NCBI GenBank assembly: GCA_033675265.1
Contig: JAUJYZ010001538.1
Location: 521,001 to 585,000 of the forward strand
Direction of reading: 5' to 3'
Source: Actinostola sp. cb2023
Taxonomy: Eukaryota; Cnidaria; Anthozoa; Actiniaria; Actinostolidae
Length of the DNA: 64,000 bases
In this document: positions 1 through 11,037 of the stretch, in pieces
Layout: each line of letters starts with the position of its first letter
Position numbering within the stretch: the first letter of the stretch is position 1
The notes under the pieces: generated by a model
Databases searched by the model: none
What the model saw: the letters and a program-made list of their open reading frames with translations, nothing else
Told to the model about the DNA's origin: nothing
Position numbers and translations under genes: made by a program

Positions 1-322
1 CTTCAAATGAAACTATTCAACGGAAAACCTACGGATTGGCAGCCATTCATCGATTGTTTTGACAGTGCAATTCACTCCAACACGTCTCTTAGTGATATCG
101 ACAAGATGAATTACTTGAAATCATTACTGGAAGGCCCCGCTTTAGCGGCTATCAATGGATTATCGTTATCATCGGCGAATTACAAGTCAGCGAGGGATAT
201 TCTTCAACAAAGATACGGAAATAAACAGCTATTGATAATATTAAGGGTTTCCTTGTATGCAGGCATCAGATTAAATAAATTGTAGTGGCTTCATCTGCAT
301 TTAAAATTTGTTTAATGAACCA

Positions 323-351
323 AGCTTTCGGCCATTGCGGCCATCTTCAGG
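323..351 (-). ncRNA. Small hammerhead ribozyme-like core, left arm
   Basis: This is the mirror copy of the 516-544 core, read on the minus strand, with the same CUGANGA, GGCC stem and GAAA-AGCT-U ending. Having a core on each strand of one insert means either transcript could carry it. Confidence 0.45.
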
Positions 352-515
352 GTTATGAAAGTACACAATTCCTACGTAGCTAACAGAAAGCGGTATCCAT
401 GGAATATTAACTAGCTCGCGCTCTATTTAAAATCTAGTTAGCGCGCGCTGTTCAGTTAATATTCCATGGATACCGCTTTCTGTTAGCTACGTAGGAATTG
501 TGTACTTTCATAACC

Positions 516-544
516 CTGAAGATGGCCGCAATGGCCGAAAGCTT
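516..544 (+). ncRNA. Small hammerhead ribozyme-like core, right arm
   Basis: CTGAAGA (516-522) fits CUGANGA. It is followed by a GGCC/GGCC stem II with a small loop and by GAAA (537-540). The next bases form the palindrome AGCT then T, as expected for the tiny stem III and cleavage position of the dimer-forming hammerheads known from Penelope-like elements. Activity is untested. Confidence 0.5.
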
Positions 545-1740
545 GGTTCATTAAACAAATTTTAAATGCAGATGAAGCCACTACAATTTATTTAAGCTAT
601 TGATAAGTTCTCACATGGATGAACTGATTACATTACCACAAGTCAACTCAGTCGGAGACATCAAAGGAATAAGACAGCTCTATGATAAAACAGAAATCAA
701 TCTCAGAGGATTACAGAATCTTGGAATAGAGTCTAAGCAGTATGGAACATTACTCATCCCTATTTTACTCAACAAATTGCCACAAGAGCTTCGTCTTATA
801 ATCAGCAGAAAATTTGAGAGCAGTGACGGCTGGGAATTGGATGAACTATTAAAGGTATTTAAAGCAGAAGTAGAGGCGAGAGAAAGATGTAGTTTGTTGT
901 CATGTAGCAGTAACACAAAGGTAGAGAAGAAGCATCAATATTCCAAACCACCAATTTCAGCAGCAGCCCTCCTGTCTCCAGGCCCAGAAGTACAAAAAAA
1001 TCACATGCACATTTTGTAATGGAAGTCACAAAACTGTGGATTGTAGTGTTGTTACCAGTGTGGACGAAAGAAAGACTATAGTGAGAAGATAAGGACGTTG
1101 TTTTAACTGTCTAAGACGTAACCATGTAGTTAGTGCTTGTAACAACAAGAGAAATTGTACAAAGTGTTCACGACGACATCATACAAGTCTGTGCCCACAA
1201 CTACAAGAACAAGGAGAGGCAAGTGCCTGCAAAGATAAGGATCCTGTTGGTTCCGCCAAGCCATCAGTGAGTATGTATGTTGATACCAAGACATCAATAT
1301 TGCTTCAAACATGTATCGCCCAAGCTTCAAACCCTGGTCAACAACCTCCGCAAAATCAACTTGTGAGAATACTTCTCGATAGTGGAAGCCAGAGAACATA
1401 CATAACTCAACAACTAAAGGAAAGGTTGAACCTCAAGCCCATTACAAGAGAGAAATTGTGCATCAAAACATTTGGAGAACAATGTGATAAGGTACAGACT
1501 GTTGAAGTAGTTAACTTGTGCTTAAAGAATGCTAACAGCAAAGAGAACTTGGTCATCACTGCTCACGTTGTGCCAATGATCTGCTCCCCACTTTGTAATC
1601 AAGAAGTGAAGATTGCTAAAAATAATTATCACCACTTAGCTGATCTTACCCTATCAGAAAGTGCATGTGTTGCTGGACAATCTCTTGAAGTACATGTACT
1701 TATTGACTCAGATAATTATTGGAACGTCGTCAATGGGGAG

Positions 1741-2451
1741 GCTCAAGGTAGTTTAGGCCTGGGTTTGACCTTGTTTGACCTTGAGGACAGAATGAAGAAT
1801 TGCTTGACTATGGAAATACATTTTCAAGTCATATCTATATATTTTGTTAGTTTTGACATCCTTAAAATTTTGGTTTGCTTTTTGCGGTGGTCACGTGATC
1901 TATGACGTCATAATCCAGAAAAACACTAATTCGTGGATCCGCTTTCGAGTTTTGTAAGTGGCAAAAAAATGTAATATCAAAATCAATGCTTCTAATAGAG
2001 CTGAATAACATGCTGCATAGAGATCTTGTACTGTCATGTTGGTAATATAAATATTAAGGAAAATTGTTTAAAAGTTCAGGTTACGTGACCTGTTTTAGCA
2101 AATATATCCTTAAGTGTTAAAGAAAATCCTAATCTCTATGCAGAGATTCGTAGAACTCGGTAGTTGAAGTAAGATAGATACATCAGCTTGTATTTGTAAA
2201 TAAAACTCGTGAGCGGAGAATAAAACGAAATTTGTATGAATAACTAATGACATCACACTGGTCACGTGATCACTCTAACCCTTAAAATGAAGTTAAGTAT
2301 AATTGCCCTAACGTTTTGTATCCGATAGTGCCAAGTTTCGTCTAGTTACCTCTAGTCACCACGTTTAAACGTCAAAAAAACTATTTTTTCGAATTTAAGC
2401 TCCTGACCCAGGCCTTTTTTAACTACCTCAAGGTAGTTAAAACTACCTTGA
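1741..2451. mobile_element. Non-autonomous inverted-repeat element inside BEL/Pao
   Basis: About 710 bp separate protease from reverse-transcriptase coding sequence. The left end reads CTCAAGGTAGTTT then AGGCCTGGGT; the right end read in reverse begins with the same CTCAAGGTAGTTT, has about 24 extra bases, then AAGGCCTGGGT. Both internal flanks carry GGTCACGTGAT. No open frame or clear target duplication was found, so the superfamily is not assigned. Confidence 0.6.
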
Positions 2452-4931
2452 GGGTGAGAAGAGGTGATGGGGGCACAGTCGCTATGAACACTAAGTTTGG
2501 ATGGACAATCTCTGGCCCTGTACGTAATATACCTCATACTTCTACTCACTCAGTCAACTTGGCATCCACTCATGTTCTTAAAGTAGGAACCTCTCCGAGC
2601 AAGTGTGATTGTGACCAGGAACTTACCAATAAGCTAGATCAGTTTTGGAAACTAGAGTCAATCGGAATAAACACAAATGCAGATCCGGTTGTGGAGTTAT
2701 TCAACGATAACATTGTTTATCATAACATGAGATATGAAGTTGCTCTTCCATGGAAGGAAGTCCATGATCCATTGCCAGATAACTTTACTGTTAGTTTAAG
2801 AAGATTGAAGTCTTTATTGCAGAGACTCAAACCTAAGGAAGACCAACTTAGGGAGTATGACAATGTGATCAAGGACCAACTTGACAAGGGAATCATCGAA
2901 AGAGTCAACTCTGAAGGTGATGAAGACAACACACATTATTTACCTGATCATTGTGTAGTGAGAGAAGATAAACAAACAACAAAGCTCCGCATTGTATATG
3001 ATGCATCAGCCAAGCAAGATGGACCGTCCCTTAATGATTGTTTGTACACGGGACCCTCTCTGTCACCTGATATTTTCGACATTCTACTTAGATTCCGAAT
3101 CAAGCCTATTGCTGTGATTGCTGACATAGAGAAGGCATTCTTGATGATTTCAATCAAAGAGAGTGACAGAGATGTTCTGCGTTTCTTGTGGGTAGATGAT
3201 CCATTTAGCGCTGACCCACAGATGGTTACTTACAGATTTACCAGAGTAGTGTTTGGAGTTACATGCAGCCCATTCTTATTGAATGCTACCCTCAAAAAAC
3301 ACATTACAGAGTATGAAAGAGAAGATCCAAAGTTCGCAGAGTTGATGCTTTGTTCACTGTATGTAGACGATTTGACTGTGAGTGTTGAAGACGTTGAAAC
3401 AGCCTACCAGCTCTTCTTAAATGCAAGAAACAGAATGACAACTGGTGGATTCAACTTGCGCAAATGGTTGACCAACTCCACTGAGCTCATGAAAAGGATT
3501 GCAGAGGAATCCATCAGTAGTGAGGCCAACTTGTCCTCTAACAATCAAACTCATTGCACCGAAGATGATGAAACATTCAACCGAGTGACATCTGGTGGTC
3601 TCGAAGAAAGAGATGGCAGTACTGAACAGAAAGTGTTAGGTACCAACTGGAACTTTGTCGATGATGAAATCATATTCAAGTTTCAAAAACATGTTGATAC
3701 TGCAGGAACACTTGAACCTACAAGACGCAACGTGCTGCGAGTAGTCGCAGGGTTTTACGACCCTATGGGACTGATATCACCTGTTATTGTACAGATGAAG
3801 ATTCTGTTACAAGAGGTATACAAGCAAGATACTCCTTGGGACGCACCACTCATCCCAGAATTGAAGGCAAAATGGACGAGGCTGATAAAAGAGCTGAACA
3901 TTGTCAATGTCATTCAGATCCCCAGGTGTGTCAACCTTTTACCTCAAAACAAGGAATGTCACTACGAGCTAGAAGGATTTAGTGATGCATCGATGTTAGC
4001 ATACGCTGCAGTAGTTTATTTGGTCGTTAAATCGGAAGAAACTGTGCAAGTTAAACTGTTAGCATCCAAGACACGCGTCGCACCCTTAAAGAAACATACA
4101 ATTCCTAGACTGGAACTTCTCGGTGCCTTGATACTAGCGAGATTAGTTACTAGAGTTAAACAAGCAATCAGTCACTGCATTGTAGTATCCAAGATTAGAT
4201 GTTGGACTGACTCAAAGAATGTTCTGTATTGGATCCACGGCAAGGAAAAGGAGTGGAAGCAGTTTGTCAACACACGAGTCACAGAGATAAGACAACTCTT
4301 ACCCACAGAAGTATGGAATCATGTAGCAGATGTAGAAAACCCAGCAGACTTAGCATCGCGAGGAGCTAGTGCCTCGTCACTACTTAGCAACAGTCTCTGG
4401 TGGAGTGGTCCACCATGGCTTTCAAGTACGAATGAAGAAGGATCAACTGACTCTGCAGAAGTCCCAACCCCTACAGCCGTATGTCTACAAGAAATGAGAG
4501 CTCAAGCGTTATGTGAAACAAGGGACACAACCACGCTATTGGTTGGAAATAACACTGTGAATCTGTCTAATGTGATGAGATGTGAAGAGTACAATGACGT
4601 CAACAAGTTGTACAAGATTACAGCTTACGTTATTCGTGCCATACACAATTTCAAGGTACGAGCTAAGAAGTCTACAGAGAATATGGTATTGATTGGTAAC
4701 TTATCGTCTGAGGAGGTGGCCTTCAGTGAACTGCTGTGGATAAGGGAGGCTCAGAGAAGCATGCAGACAAACCTGAAGGCATTTAGTGATCAGTGCATTC
4801 AATTAGGAGTAGTAACAGACGAGATAGGAGTGATGCGATGTAAGGGCAGACTCGGCAACTCAACGCTGCCAGATCATACGAGGTACCCAATCCTCATTCC
4901 TAACGACCATCATCTAACCAAACTCTTTTAA
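2452..4931 (+). pseudogene. BEL/Pao reverse transcriptase and RNase H
   Basis: A long frame of about 827 codons begins with the BEL linker (TKFGWTISGP), continues through the palm and fingers of a BEL/Pao reverse transcriptase with the catalytic YVDD near 3360, and reaches an RNase H-like domain (EGFSDASMLAYAA near 3970). It ends in the region just before the integrase zinc-binding motif, where an indel near 4925-4950 shifts the frame. The domain block itself is nearly undamaged, so this copy is not very old. In life it would be part of one polyprotein with the gag and integrase parts. Confidence 0.88.
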
Positions 4932-6051
4932 AATTGAAGATTCACACAAGAGAGTAATGCACAACGGAGTCCGCGAAACGTTAAACGAATTGAGGTCCCG
5001 TTTCTGGCTCACAAGAGGGCGACAAACCATCAGGTACATTCTCCACAAGTGCAAGACTTGTAAAAGATACGAGGGAAGTCCCTATAAGAGTGAACCAGTC
5101 TCGGACATGCCAGCATTCAGATTCAAGGAAAGACAACCTTTTGCAACAACTGGAGTCGACTTCGCGGGCCCATTATTTGTAAAACTGAAGACAGGAAGCG
5201 AAGAAACAAGCAAGGCTTATATTTGTTTATTTACATGTGGAAGTTCACGCGCTACCCACCTGGAACTTGCTCCAGACCTGAGTACTGCCGCTTTTATGAG
5301 ATGTCTCAGGAGATTTATAGCTCACCGTGGGACGCCAGAACTTATGATATCTGATAACGCAAAAAGGCCGCTGCACGGGAACTTGTTAGAATTTACGAAG
5401 ATCCAGTCATAACGTCGTTCCTGACGAGACAGAAGATTCAATGGCAATTCAATCTGGAGAAGGCCCCATGGTGGGGGGATTCTTTGAGCGCATGGTCAAA
5501 TCTACCAAGAGATGTTTGAAGAAGGTACTGGGTAAGGCCCGTCTGACATACGAAGAATTGATGACGGTGTTAGTGGAAGTTGAGTGTATTCTCAACTCAC
5601 GACCCTTAACATACATGTTTCCCGATGAGCTTGAAGACCACTTACCCCATCGCATCTGATAAGTGGTCAACGGTTACTGTCATTGCCTGAACCTTCTGTG
5701 CAACCATCAATCGACCCGCCTAGCAATCGCGAAACAGTTACAAGGAGAGCAAGGTACCTCATACAGTTGAATCGATGGAAGCGTGAGTACGTAACATCGT
5801 TGAGAGAATTTCACCGATTGAAGACGGCAAAAAAAGGGCAGTCTATTAAAGTTGGAGATCAAGTTTGCATTCATGATGAGAATCACTCTCGAACCTTGTG
5901 GAAAACGGGAATCATCCAAGAAGTGATAAAGGGAGCTGACCACAAGGTTCGAGGAGCAGTAGTGCGCACATCCCATAATGGAAGAATTTCTACGTTAAGA
6001 AGACCACTACAACGTCTATGTCCATTAGAAGTAAACAAAGAAGGTTGTTAA
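4932..6051 (+). pseudogene. BEL/Pao integrase with DUF5641-like C-terminus
   Basis: Three frames must be joined. The first (4957-5412) has the HHCC-like zinc-binding part and the integrase core with first and second catalytic aspartates (GVDFAGPLF and MISDNA). A frameshift near 5360 leads to the frame holding the glutamate region ([11 protein letters not shown]). Another single-base shift near 5650 leads to 5683-6051, the basic tail typical of BEL integrases (KVGDQVCIHDE). The D,D,E residues are all visible, but the reading frame is broken at least three times including the junction with RNase H. Confidence 0.85.
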
Positions 6052-6085
6052 CAAACAAACTTGACGTTGTTAGTTAAGATGGGGG

Positions 6086-6262
6086 TGTAACGGACTTGCC
6101 CCCCCCCCCCCCCCCCCCCCGGTCGTTGTAGTTAGATTACATACCAGTTCAGTGTTCAGTGTGAGAGATCGTGTGAGAGAGAGTGGTCAGATTGTACGTG
6201 TACGAAGCTGTCAAACTTCAAAAGAAATTATTCAACCTCAACCAACGAGTCAATTCTTTACA
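6086..6262 (+). repeat. 3' LTR of the BEL/Pao element
   Basis: The segment starts TGTAACGG right after a G-rich purine tract and ends TTCTTTACA, giving the TG...CA borders of an LTR. It is short (177 bp) and contains a run of about 21 C residues near 6100-6120, which is probably length-variable. The 5' LTR is not in the window, so the borders cannot be checked by comparison. Confidence 0.65.
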
Positions 6263-6788
6263 AGTTCAAAGATCTAAGAGTAAAGAAGGACAAGTACAGT
6301 GGAGAAATATATGTCAACCCTGCAAAGGGGCTTAATGTCTGTTTACAAAATGTGAAGCTTTCACTGGGCAGTTGGCCATGCCACAAAACATGCCAACTGA
6401 GTTCCTGAATTCTCAAGTAACAACTTACATACTAGGAGTTGCAGATATTAAAAAAGAATTCTGCTGTTTAAGATGCAACATACAGGTGAACCCCCAGAAG
6501 ATAGCCACTTGCAATAACCCCAAGTGCAATTTAAAGCAAAAGCTTTCAAGTTGTCCACAACAGTGGTATCTAAGGGCTCTTGTTAATAATATTGACAATA
6601 ACAGTGTATATGTCATATTTCGACACAACATGATAATGGAAGCATTATCATTAAATGGCAAAGATGTGAATGACCATGACTTGTCAGAAGACACCATTGT
6701 AGAGGAATTTTTGACATTCCCATCTATGGAAATCACTTATGAAAACAAAAGCAAAGTTGTCATTAGTGTTTTACTAACAGGCGAGTAA
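6263..6788 (+). pseudogene. RPA-like OB-fold / zinc-ribbon protein fragment
   Basis: Immediately after the LTR the frame reads FKDLRVKKDKYSGEIYVN, resembling the end of an OB-fold in replication-protein-A-like proteins. After a frame change near 6370 it continues into CCLRCNIQV...ATCNNPKC, a CX2C...CX4C zinc ribbon like the C-terminal RPA large-subunit domain, ending in a stop at 6788. The N-terminal part is missing because the BEL element interrupts it. Such RPA-like single-stranded DNA-binding proteins occur as host genes and as passengers of Helitron-type elements; I cannot tell which. Family assignment is by pattern recognition and moderate. Confidence 0.45.
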
Positions 6789-7100
6789 CTTCATTGTTCC
6801 ATAAATATTGTCAGTGATTCACATACATGTAAGGTATGTAGTTTGACAAATGTTCCGTTTCAGTTCCATAAAAGTAGTCTGAAAACTACTAGATTTAGTA
6901 CATGACATGATTAGTTTACTACAGTAATGGCAAAGTTGTCAATTCACTGTGTTACTAACGAGAGTAACTGCTTCATTGTTCCATAAATATTGTCAGTGAT
7001 TCACACACATGTAAGGTATGTAGTTTGACAAATGTTCCGTTTCAGTTCCATAAAAGTACAAAAATGTAGTCTGAAAACTACTAGATTTAGTACATTACAA
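6786..7100. repeat. Two-copy tandem duplication downstream of the RPA-like frame
   Basis: About 120 bp starting at TAACTTCATTGTTCC near 6786 recurs near 6965 with few changes, including the shared block AGTCTGAAAACTACTAGATT. The copies are separated by about 60 bp. The first copy overlaps the end of the RPA-like frame. Confidence 0.75.
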
Positions 7101-7204
7101 TATGTATGTTGTGGTTTAAAAAAAAAGGATTTAAAATGTTTATACCAGTTAGTGCAATGTTGTACTATAATTTTATTTACTAATCATTTACGAGTGTACT
7201 GTAA

Positions 7205-7425
7205 AGTTCCCAAAATAGCGACCCCCCGAAAGTACGAAAGTAACAATCCCCCGAAAGTAGCGTTCCCCGGAAAGTAACTTTACTGTAAAAATTGATGCTT
7301 GCTAACAAATCCCGAAAGTAGCAACCCCCCGAAAACAGCGACCACCCAAAAGTAGCGACACCTGAAAGTAACAGTTACCTAAGGTTACTAAAGCCGAAAG
7401 TTACGACCTCGCTACTTTCAGAACT
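7205..7425. repeat. Degenerate CCCGAAAGTA repeats
   Basis: Imperfect units of the form GCGACCCCCCGAAAGTA recur about eight times, ending with an inverted form near 7405-7425. It looks like a decayed minisatellite. Confidence 0.55.
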
Positions 7426-7429
7426 TTAA

Positions 7430-8440
7430 TACGGTATGTATTTTTGGCTAGAATTACAACTCATCAGTAAATACAAACCATCTATTATAACACAGTGCAA
7501 TTGAATCATATTTTACATTTCCTATCTATAATTCGCTTTCGACTTGACCCACTAGCTTGTCTACAGATCTCAATCTAGACTGTCAGGACACACTAGTATT
7601 TCATGGCTCCCAAACTCCATAGTTACTGTTGCTATGTCCCACAAACCATCACATTTTATAAAAAATCAGCACTGGAAAAAGGAAGCGCGATTGAAGAATA
7701 TTGTATATGGGGTTTTATTAGCTAGATACTCTGGCCATCTAGTACAATTCAATTTGTAAAATGTTCAAAAGCTGTCTGTAAACAACAATTCAAGATGGTG
7801 TGGCTCATCAGCACTTCATTTGCATTATGTAACTACTAGTCATAACTACTAGTTTTACCTCTAGCTTTCTGTCCTGCTTGTCACACGTGTCAATCTTATG
7901 GCTAAACTTGAGGATCGTACGACCATTGCTTTCCTCGCCAGAGATCAGCTTGTAATCGTTGTGATCATGAAGTTTTGGGTAATGTCCGTCACCATGTCGG
8001 TGCTAATCGCAGATAATAATAAATGCCATGGTGTAAATGTTTTTGCCCCCGGGGTCAACGTGCATGCTAATCTATCGCATTGTTCTGGAAGTTTCTTGAA
8101 ATTTCGCCAATAAATTTGTATTCAGATAATCTCACATATTTTGTAATCGCGAAACAATATTTTCAGATGGAAAACATTTAGTGGATGAAAAATCCAACTT
8201 GTCGTCATAAATGATCGGTGCTTACTCATAGTTATACTCTTTGGAGAGATCTAGAGAGTGCTAGAGAAATCTTAGACTTTCGAAAAGGAAAGGGAAAGGA
8301 AAAGGAAAGGGTATCAATTTCCCATTTTTTCATCCTTAAATAGGTTCAGGGTTTCGACATCCCGGCGGGACACCCCTACCTTAAATTTCCGGGAGTACCC
8401 CCCTCCCCGGGATATGTCACCTCACCTTGTATGAAAATTT
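7430..8440. other. No gene recognised
   Basis: AT-rich intergenic or intronic sequence downstream of the DOMON exon on the minus strand. A purine-rich GGAAAGG run sits near 8285-8310. Later exons of the DOMON gene should lie here or beyond, but I could not recognise one. Confidence 0.4.
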
Positions 8441-8489
8441 TAGATTAAAATAAAGCATTCATTAATTCATTCGTTGGGTTAAGACTTAC

Positions 8490-8765
8490 CGTTAGAAAAG
8501 CCTTTCCATTCTTAACCCATCCAATGACCATATCAGCTTGATTCATCTTTCCCTGACCGGTTGAAATGCCGAAACCAACCCATCCGGCAGTTGCAGCGTC
8601 TAGGGCGAACGAGACCGTTTTGGAAGGTTTATCGACCGACCAGTACAGCTTGATCTTCTCGTCAGGGTCCAGAGCAGCAAAGTGATCATAATCCTCGATG
8701 AGACTTGCACGGGAGACGCACAAACCGGACAAGATTGCTAGAGACGCTAACAGCAAATACGCCAT
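8490..8765 (-). CDS. First exon of a secreted DOMON-domain protein (DBH/MOXD1-like)
   Basis: The ATG at 8765 begins MAYLLLASLAILSGLCVSRA, a clear signal peptide. It is followed by sequence typical of a DOMON domain start (KIKLYWSVD, then GWVGFGIS and ADMVIGWV). The frame reaches a consensus splice donor, GTAAGT, at 8484-8489 on the minus strand, so the exon is exactly 92 codons and phase 0. DOMON domains bind haem or sugar and form the N-terminus of copper monooxygenases such as dopamine beta-hydroxylase and MOXD1. The product would enter the secretory pathway. The frame extends upstream to 8834, but the signal peptide favours the 8765 start. Downstream exons were not identified, so the catalytic part is unknown and the gene could be truncated. 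Confidence 0.7.
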
Positions 8766-8940
8766 ATTGACCTTGATCAGAACACAGGTAACCCAGCTAG
8801 TATTTACGCAACTCTGATATCGTATTTCAAACAATAAGCCACTTCACGCTGTCGTCCGTCATTTTGAATTGGGACAAACTCGGCAAAATTTATAGAAATC
8901 TGGATCACTTTGACTTGCCCACAACTTGCCCAAATCTCCC

Positions 8941-10174
8941 ACAACTCGCATCTCGTATTTCCAGCAACTCGCATTTCCAGCAACTCGCATCTCGTATTTC
9001 CAGCAACTCGCATCTCGTATTTCCATCAACTCGCATCTCGTATTTCCAGCAACTCGCATTTCCAGCAACTAGTATCTCGTATTTCCAGCAACTCGCATTT
9101 CCAGCAACTTGCATCTCGTATTTCCAGCAACTCGCATCTCGTATTTCCAGCAACTCGCATTTCCAGCAACTCGCATCTCGTATTTCCAACAACTCGCATC
9201 TCGTATTTCTAACGATTCCAACAACTCGCATCTCGTATTTCCAACAACTCACATTTCCAACAACTCGCATCTCGTATTTCCAGCAACTCGCATCTCGTAT
9301 TTCCAACAACTCCCATCTCGTATTTCCAACAACTCGCATTTCCAACAACTCGCATCTCGTATTTCCAGCAACTCGCATCTCGTATTTCCAGCAAATCGCA
9401 TCTCGTATTTCCAACAACTCGCATCTCGTATTTCCAACAACTCGCATCTCGTATTTCCAACAACTCGCATCTCGTATTTCCAACAACTCGCATCTCGTAT
9501 TTCCAACAACTCGCATCTCGTATTTCCAACAACTCGCATCTCGTATTTCCAGCAACTCGCATCTCGTATTACCAACAACTCGCATTTCCAGTAAATCGCA
9601 TCTCGTATTTCCAATAACTCGCATCTCGTATTTCCAGCAAATCGCATCTCGTATTTCCAACAACTCGCATCTCGTATTTCCAACAACTCGCATCTCATAT
9701 TTCCAACAACTCGCATTTCCAGCAACTCGCATCTCGTATAGTTCCAACAACTCGAATCTCGTATAGTTCCAACAACTCGCATCTCGTATTTCCAACAACT
9801 CGCATCTCATATTTCCAACAACTCGCATCTCGTATTTCCAACAACTCGCATCTCATATTTCCAACAACTCGCATTTCCAGCAACTCGCATCTCGTATAGT
9901 TCCAACAACTCGCATCTCGTATAGTTCCAACAACTCGCATCTCGTATTTCTAACAACTCGCATCTCATATTTCCAACAACTCGCATCTCGTATTTCCAAC
10001 AACTCGCATCTCATATTTCCAACAACTCGCATTTCCAGCAACTCGCATCTCGTATAGTTCCAACAACTCGCATCTCGTATAGTTCCAACAACTCGCATCT
10101 CGTATTTCTAACAACTCGCATCTCATATTTCCAACAACTCGCATCTCGTATTTCCAACAACTCGCATTTCCAGC
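8941..10174. repeat. 23-bp minisatellite with 158-bp higher-order unit
   Basis: The array is built from CAACTCGCATCTCGTATTTC-type units of 23 bp, with a 16-bp short variant lacking seven bases and a 25-bp variant carrying an extra AG. From about 9695 to 10098 the same variant order repeats with a 158-bp shift, showing higher-order duplication. It begins about 175 bp upstream of the DOMON start codon. Long open frames on both strands come only from the stop-free unit. Confidence 0.95.
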
Positions 10175-10219
10175 ACATTGCGCATTTACGGAAGCGTCTA
10201 GGTACGCCCGGCAGTGCCA

Positions 10220-10346
10220 ATCGATCATCGATTTCCAATCGAAGTAATCGATAATAATCGATAATATTACTTAATTAATATCGATTGGTATTGATAATCG
10301 ATGAAAATCGATAGTCACAATGCCAGCGTCCTTAATTATTATCGAT
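10220..10346. promoter_or_regulatory. Cluster of eight ATCGAT motifs
   Basis: ATCGAT occurs at 10220, 10227, 10247, 10257, 10280, 10297, 10307 and 10341, several extended towards TATCGATA, the DREF-type element known from insects. The cluster lies between the minisatellite and a small open frame at 10461. It may be a promoter or simply simple-sequence decay; the regulatory reading is inference. Confidence 0.35.
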
Positions 10347-10460
10347 TTTCATTGATTTTCATTGATTACTGATTCCGCGTGGAGTAGCACTGCGTGACGA
10401 AATCCAGTACCGCGTGGACTGCACGTCATGACGGAGCCATGACCAAGCACGTTTAGTACA

Positions 10461-10598
10461 ATGGCCTCATCCACGGAGAAGTTTAGTTGTGAAGCATTTG
10501 TAAAGGGCTATCGTGAATGTGATTTCGAAGACATAGTTGGAGAAATGTTCTTAATAAATGGAATTGCATTGCCTGTAATGAACATTGATATAAACTGA
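10461..10598 (+). CDS. Hypothetical small ORF or first exon
   Basis: The frame starts MASSTEKFSCEAFVKGYREC and runs 45 codons to a stop. A possible donor (CTGTAATG) lies near 10573, so it could be a first exon. It sits about 115 bp after the ATCGAT cluster. I do not recognise the sequence; support is weak. Confidence 0.25.
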   Translation: MASSTEKFSCEAFVKGYRECDFEDIVGEMFLINGIALPVMNIDIN

Positions 10599-10728
10599 TA
10601 GTGCAGTTACCTTTAGTTTCTAATAAACATTGTTATACAGCTATTTTCACTTGAGCGAGCCGCGTGCCGCTTTTTTTGGTTTCCAGACGTTCACTAATTA
10701 TTCTGATTGAACTGTCAAACAGTCTGTT

Positions 10729-11037
10729 TTGGTCGGCCCAACGGCCAACGTTGCTCGAACGTTCGGTGAACGTTGTGATTTTACCGTGGGAACATTTCTT
10801 TCAAGTTATATCTCTTACGAGTCTGGAATGGAAAAATCTACCAAACCATCGACAATTTGTGAAAGATGCGAATCTCACAACAAGCTAAAAGTAAAAAGCT
10901 CAAGTCACACCGAGAGCTTTCCATCATGTTTGGTTGATCCATCCGTTCTTGATGTGGCAAACGTTGACTTGGCATCACAAGCTGTCACCAAGAATATGAG
11001 TGCAATGGAAAAAAGAAATGATAATTATGTTATATAA
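10729..11037 (+). CDS. Hypothetical open frame
   Basis: This frame is open for about 100 codons with a first ATG at 10828 (MEKSTKPSTICERCESHNK). It contains a CX2C pair and looks non-repetitive and hydrophilic, unlike random AT-rich sequence. I do not recognise a family. It might continue the small exon-like ORF at 10461 in another frame, but no splice pair is convincing. Confidence 0.25.
   Translation: MVGPTANVARTFGERCDFTVGTFLSSYISYESGMEKSTKPSTICERCESHNKLKVKSSSHTESFPSCLVDPSVLDVANVDLASQAVTKNMSAMEKRNDNYVI

Larger units (their letters stand above)
238..594. mobile_element. Hairpin (foldback) insertion with Penelope-type hammerhead cores
   Basis: An 11-bp direct repeat (AGCTATTGATA at 227-237 and 595-605) brackets this 357-bp insert, and the gag reading frame continues when it is removed. 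About 35 bp of unique sequence on the left is followed by two near-perfect inverted arms (about 274-413 and 451-590) around a short centre. Each arm contains a small hammerhead-like core. The long target duplication and hammerhead suggest a retrotransposed, snap-back Penelope-like product rather than a cut-and-paste MITE. That reading is inference. Confidence 0.75.
1..1740 (+). pseudogene. BEL/Pao gag and aspartic protease region
   Basis: The frame open from base 7 starts with a DUF1759-like gag segment and resumes at 606 after the hairpin insertion, so removing that insertion and one target duplication joins the two parts in frame. A frameshift in an A-run near 995-1001 leads into a zinc-knuckle region that contains a CX2CX4HX4C motif (CFNCLRRNHVVSAC) and further cysteines. 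An in-frame TAA sits near 1090. The frame at 1267-1737 carries the retropepsin-like DSG motif (RILLDSGSQ) of a DUF1758-type protease. The reading then runs into the 1741-2451 insertion. Family identity is clear; function is lost. Confidence 0.85.
1..6262 (+). mobile_element. BEL/Pao LTR retrotransposon, degraded, 5' end outside window
   Basis: Reading along the plus strand gives the BEL/Pao order: a DUF1759-like gag segment, CCHC zinc knuckles, an aspartic protease with a DSG motif, reverse transcriptase with YVDD, RNase H, an H2C2-type integrase with a DUF5641-like tail, then a purine-rich tract (about 6075-6085) and a short 3' LTR. The 5' LTR lies before the window. The copy is dead: several single-base frameshifts, an in-frame stop near 1090, and two later insertions (238-594 and 1741-2451) break it. 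Its 3' LTR abuts an RPA-like reading frame, so it probably inserted into that gene or gene relic. Confidence 0.9.

Noticed and set aside
8937..10174. CRISPR-like repeat array
   Set aside because: Units are contiguous with no unique spacers, and the window is eukaryotic.
8864..10238. Long open frames up to about 300 codons on both strands
   Set aside because: They are generated by the stop-free 23-bp minisatellite unit; sequence and frame shifts follow the repeat, not protein constraint.
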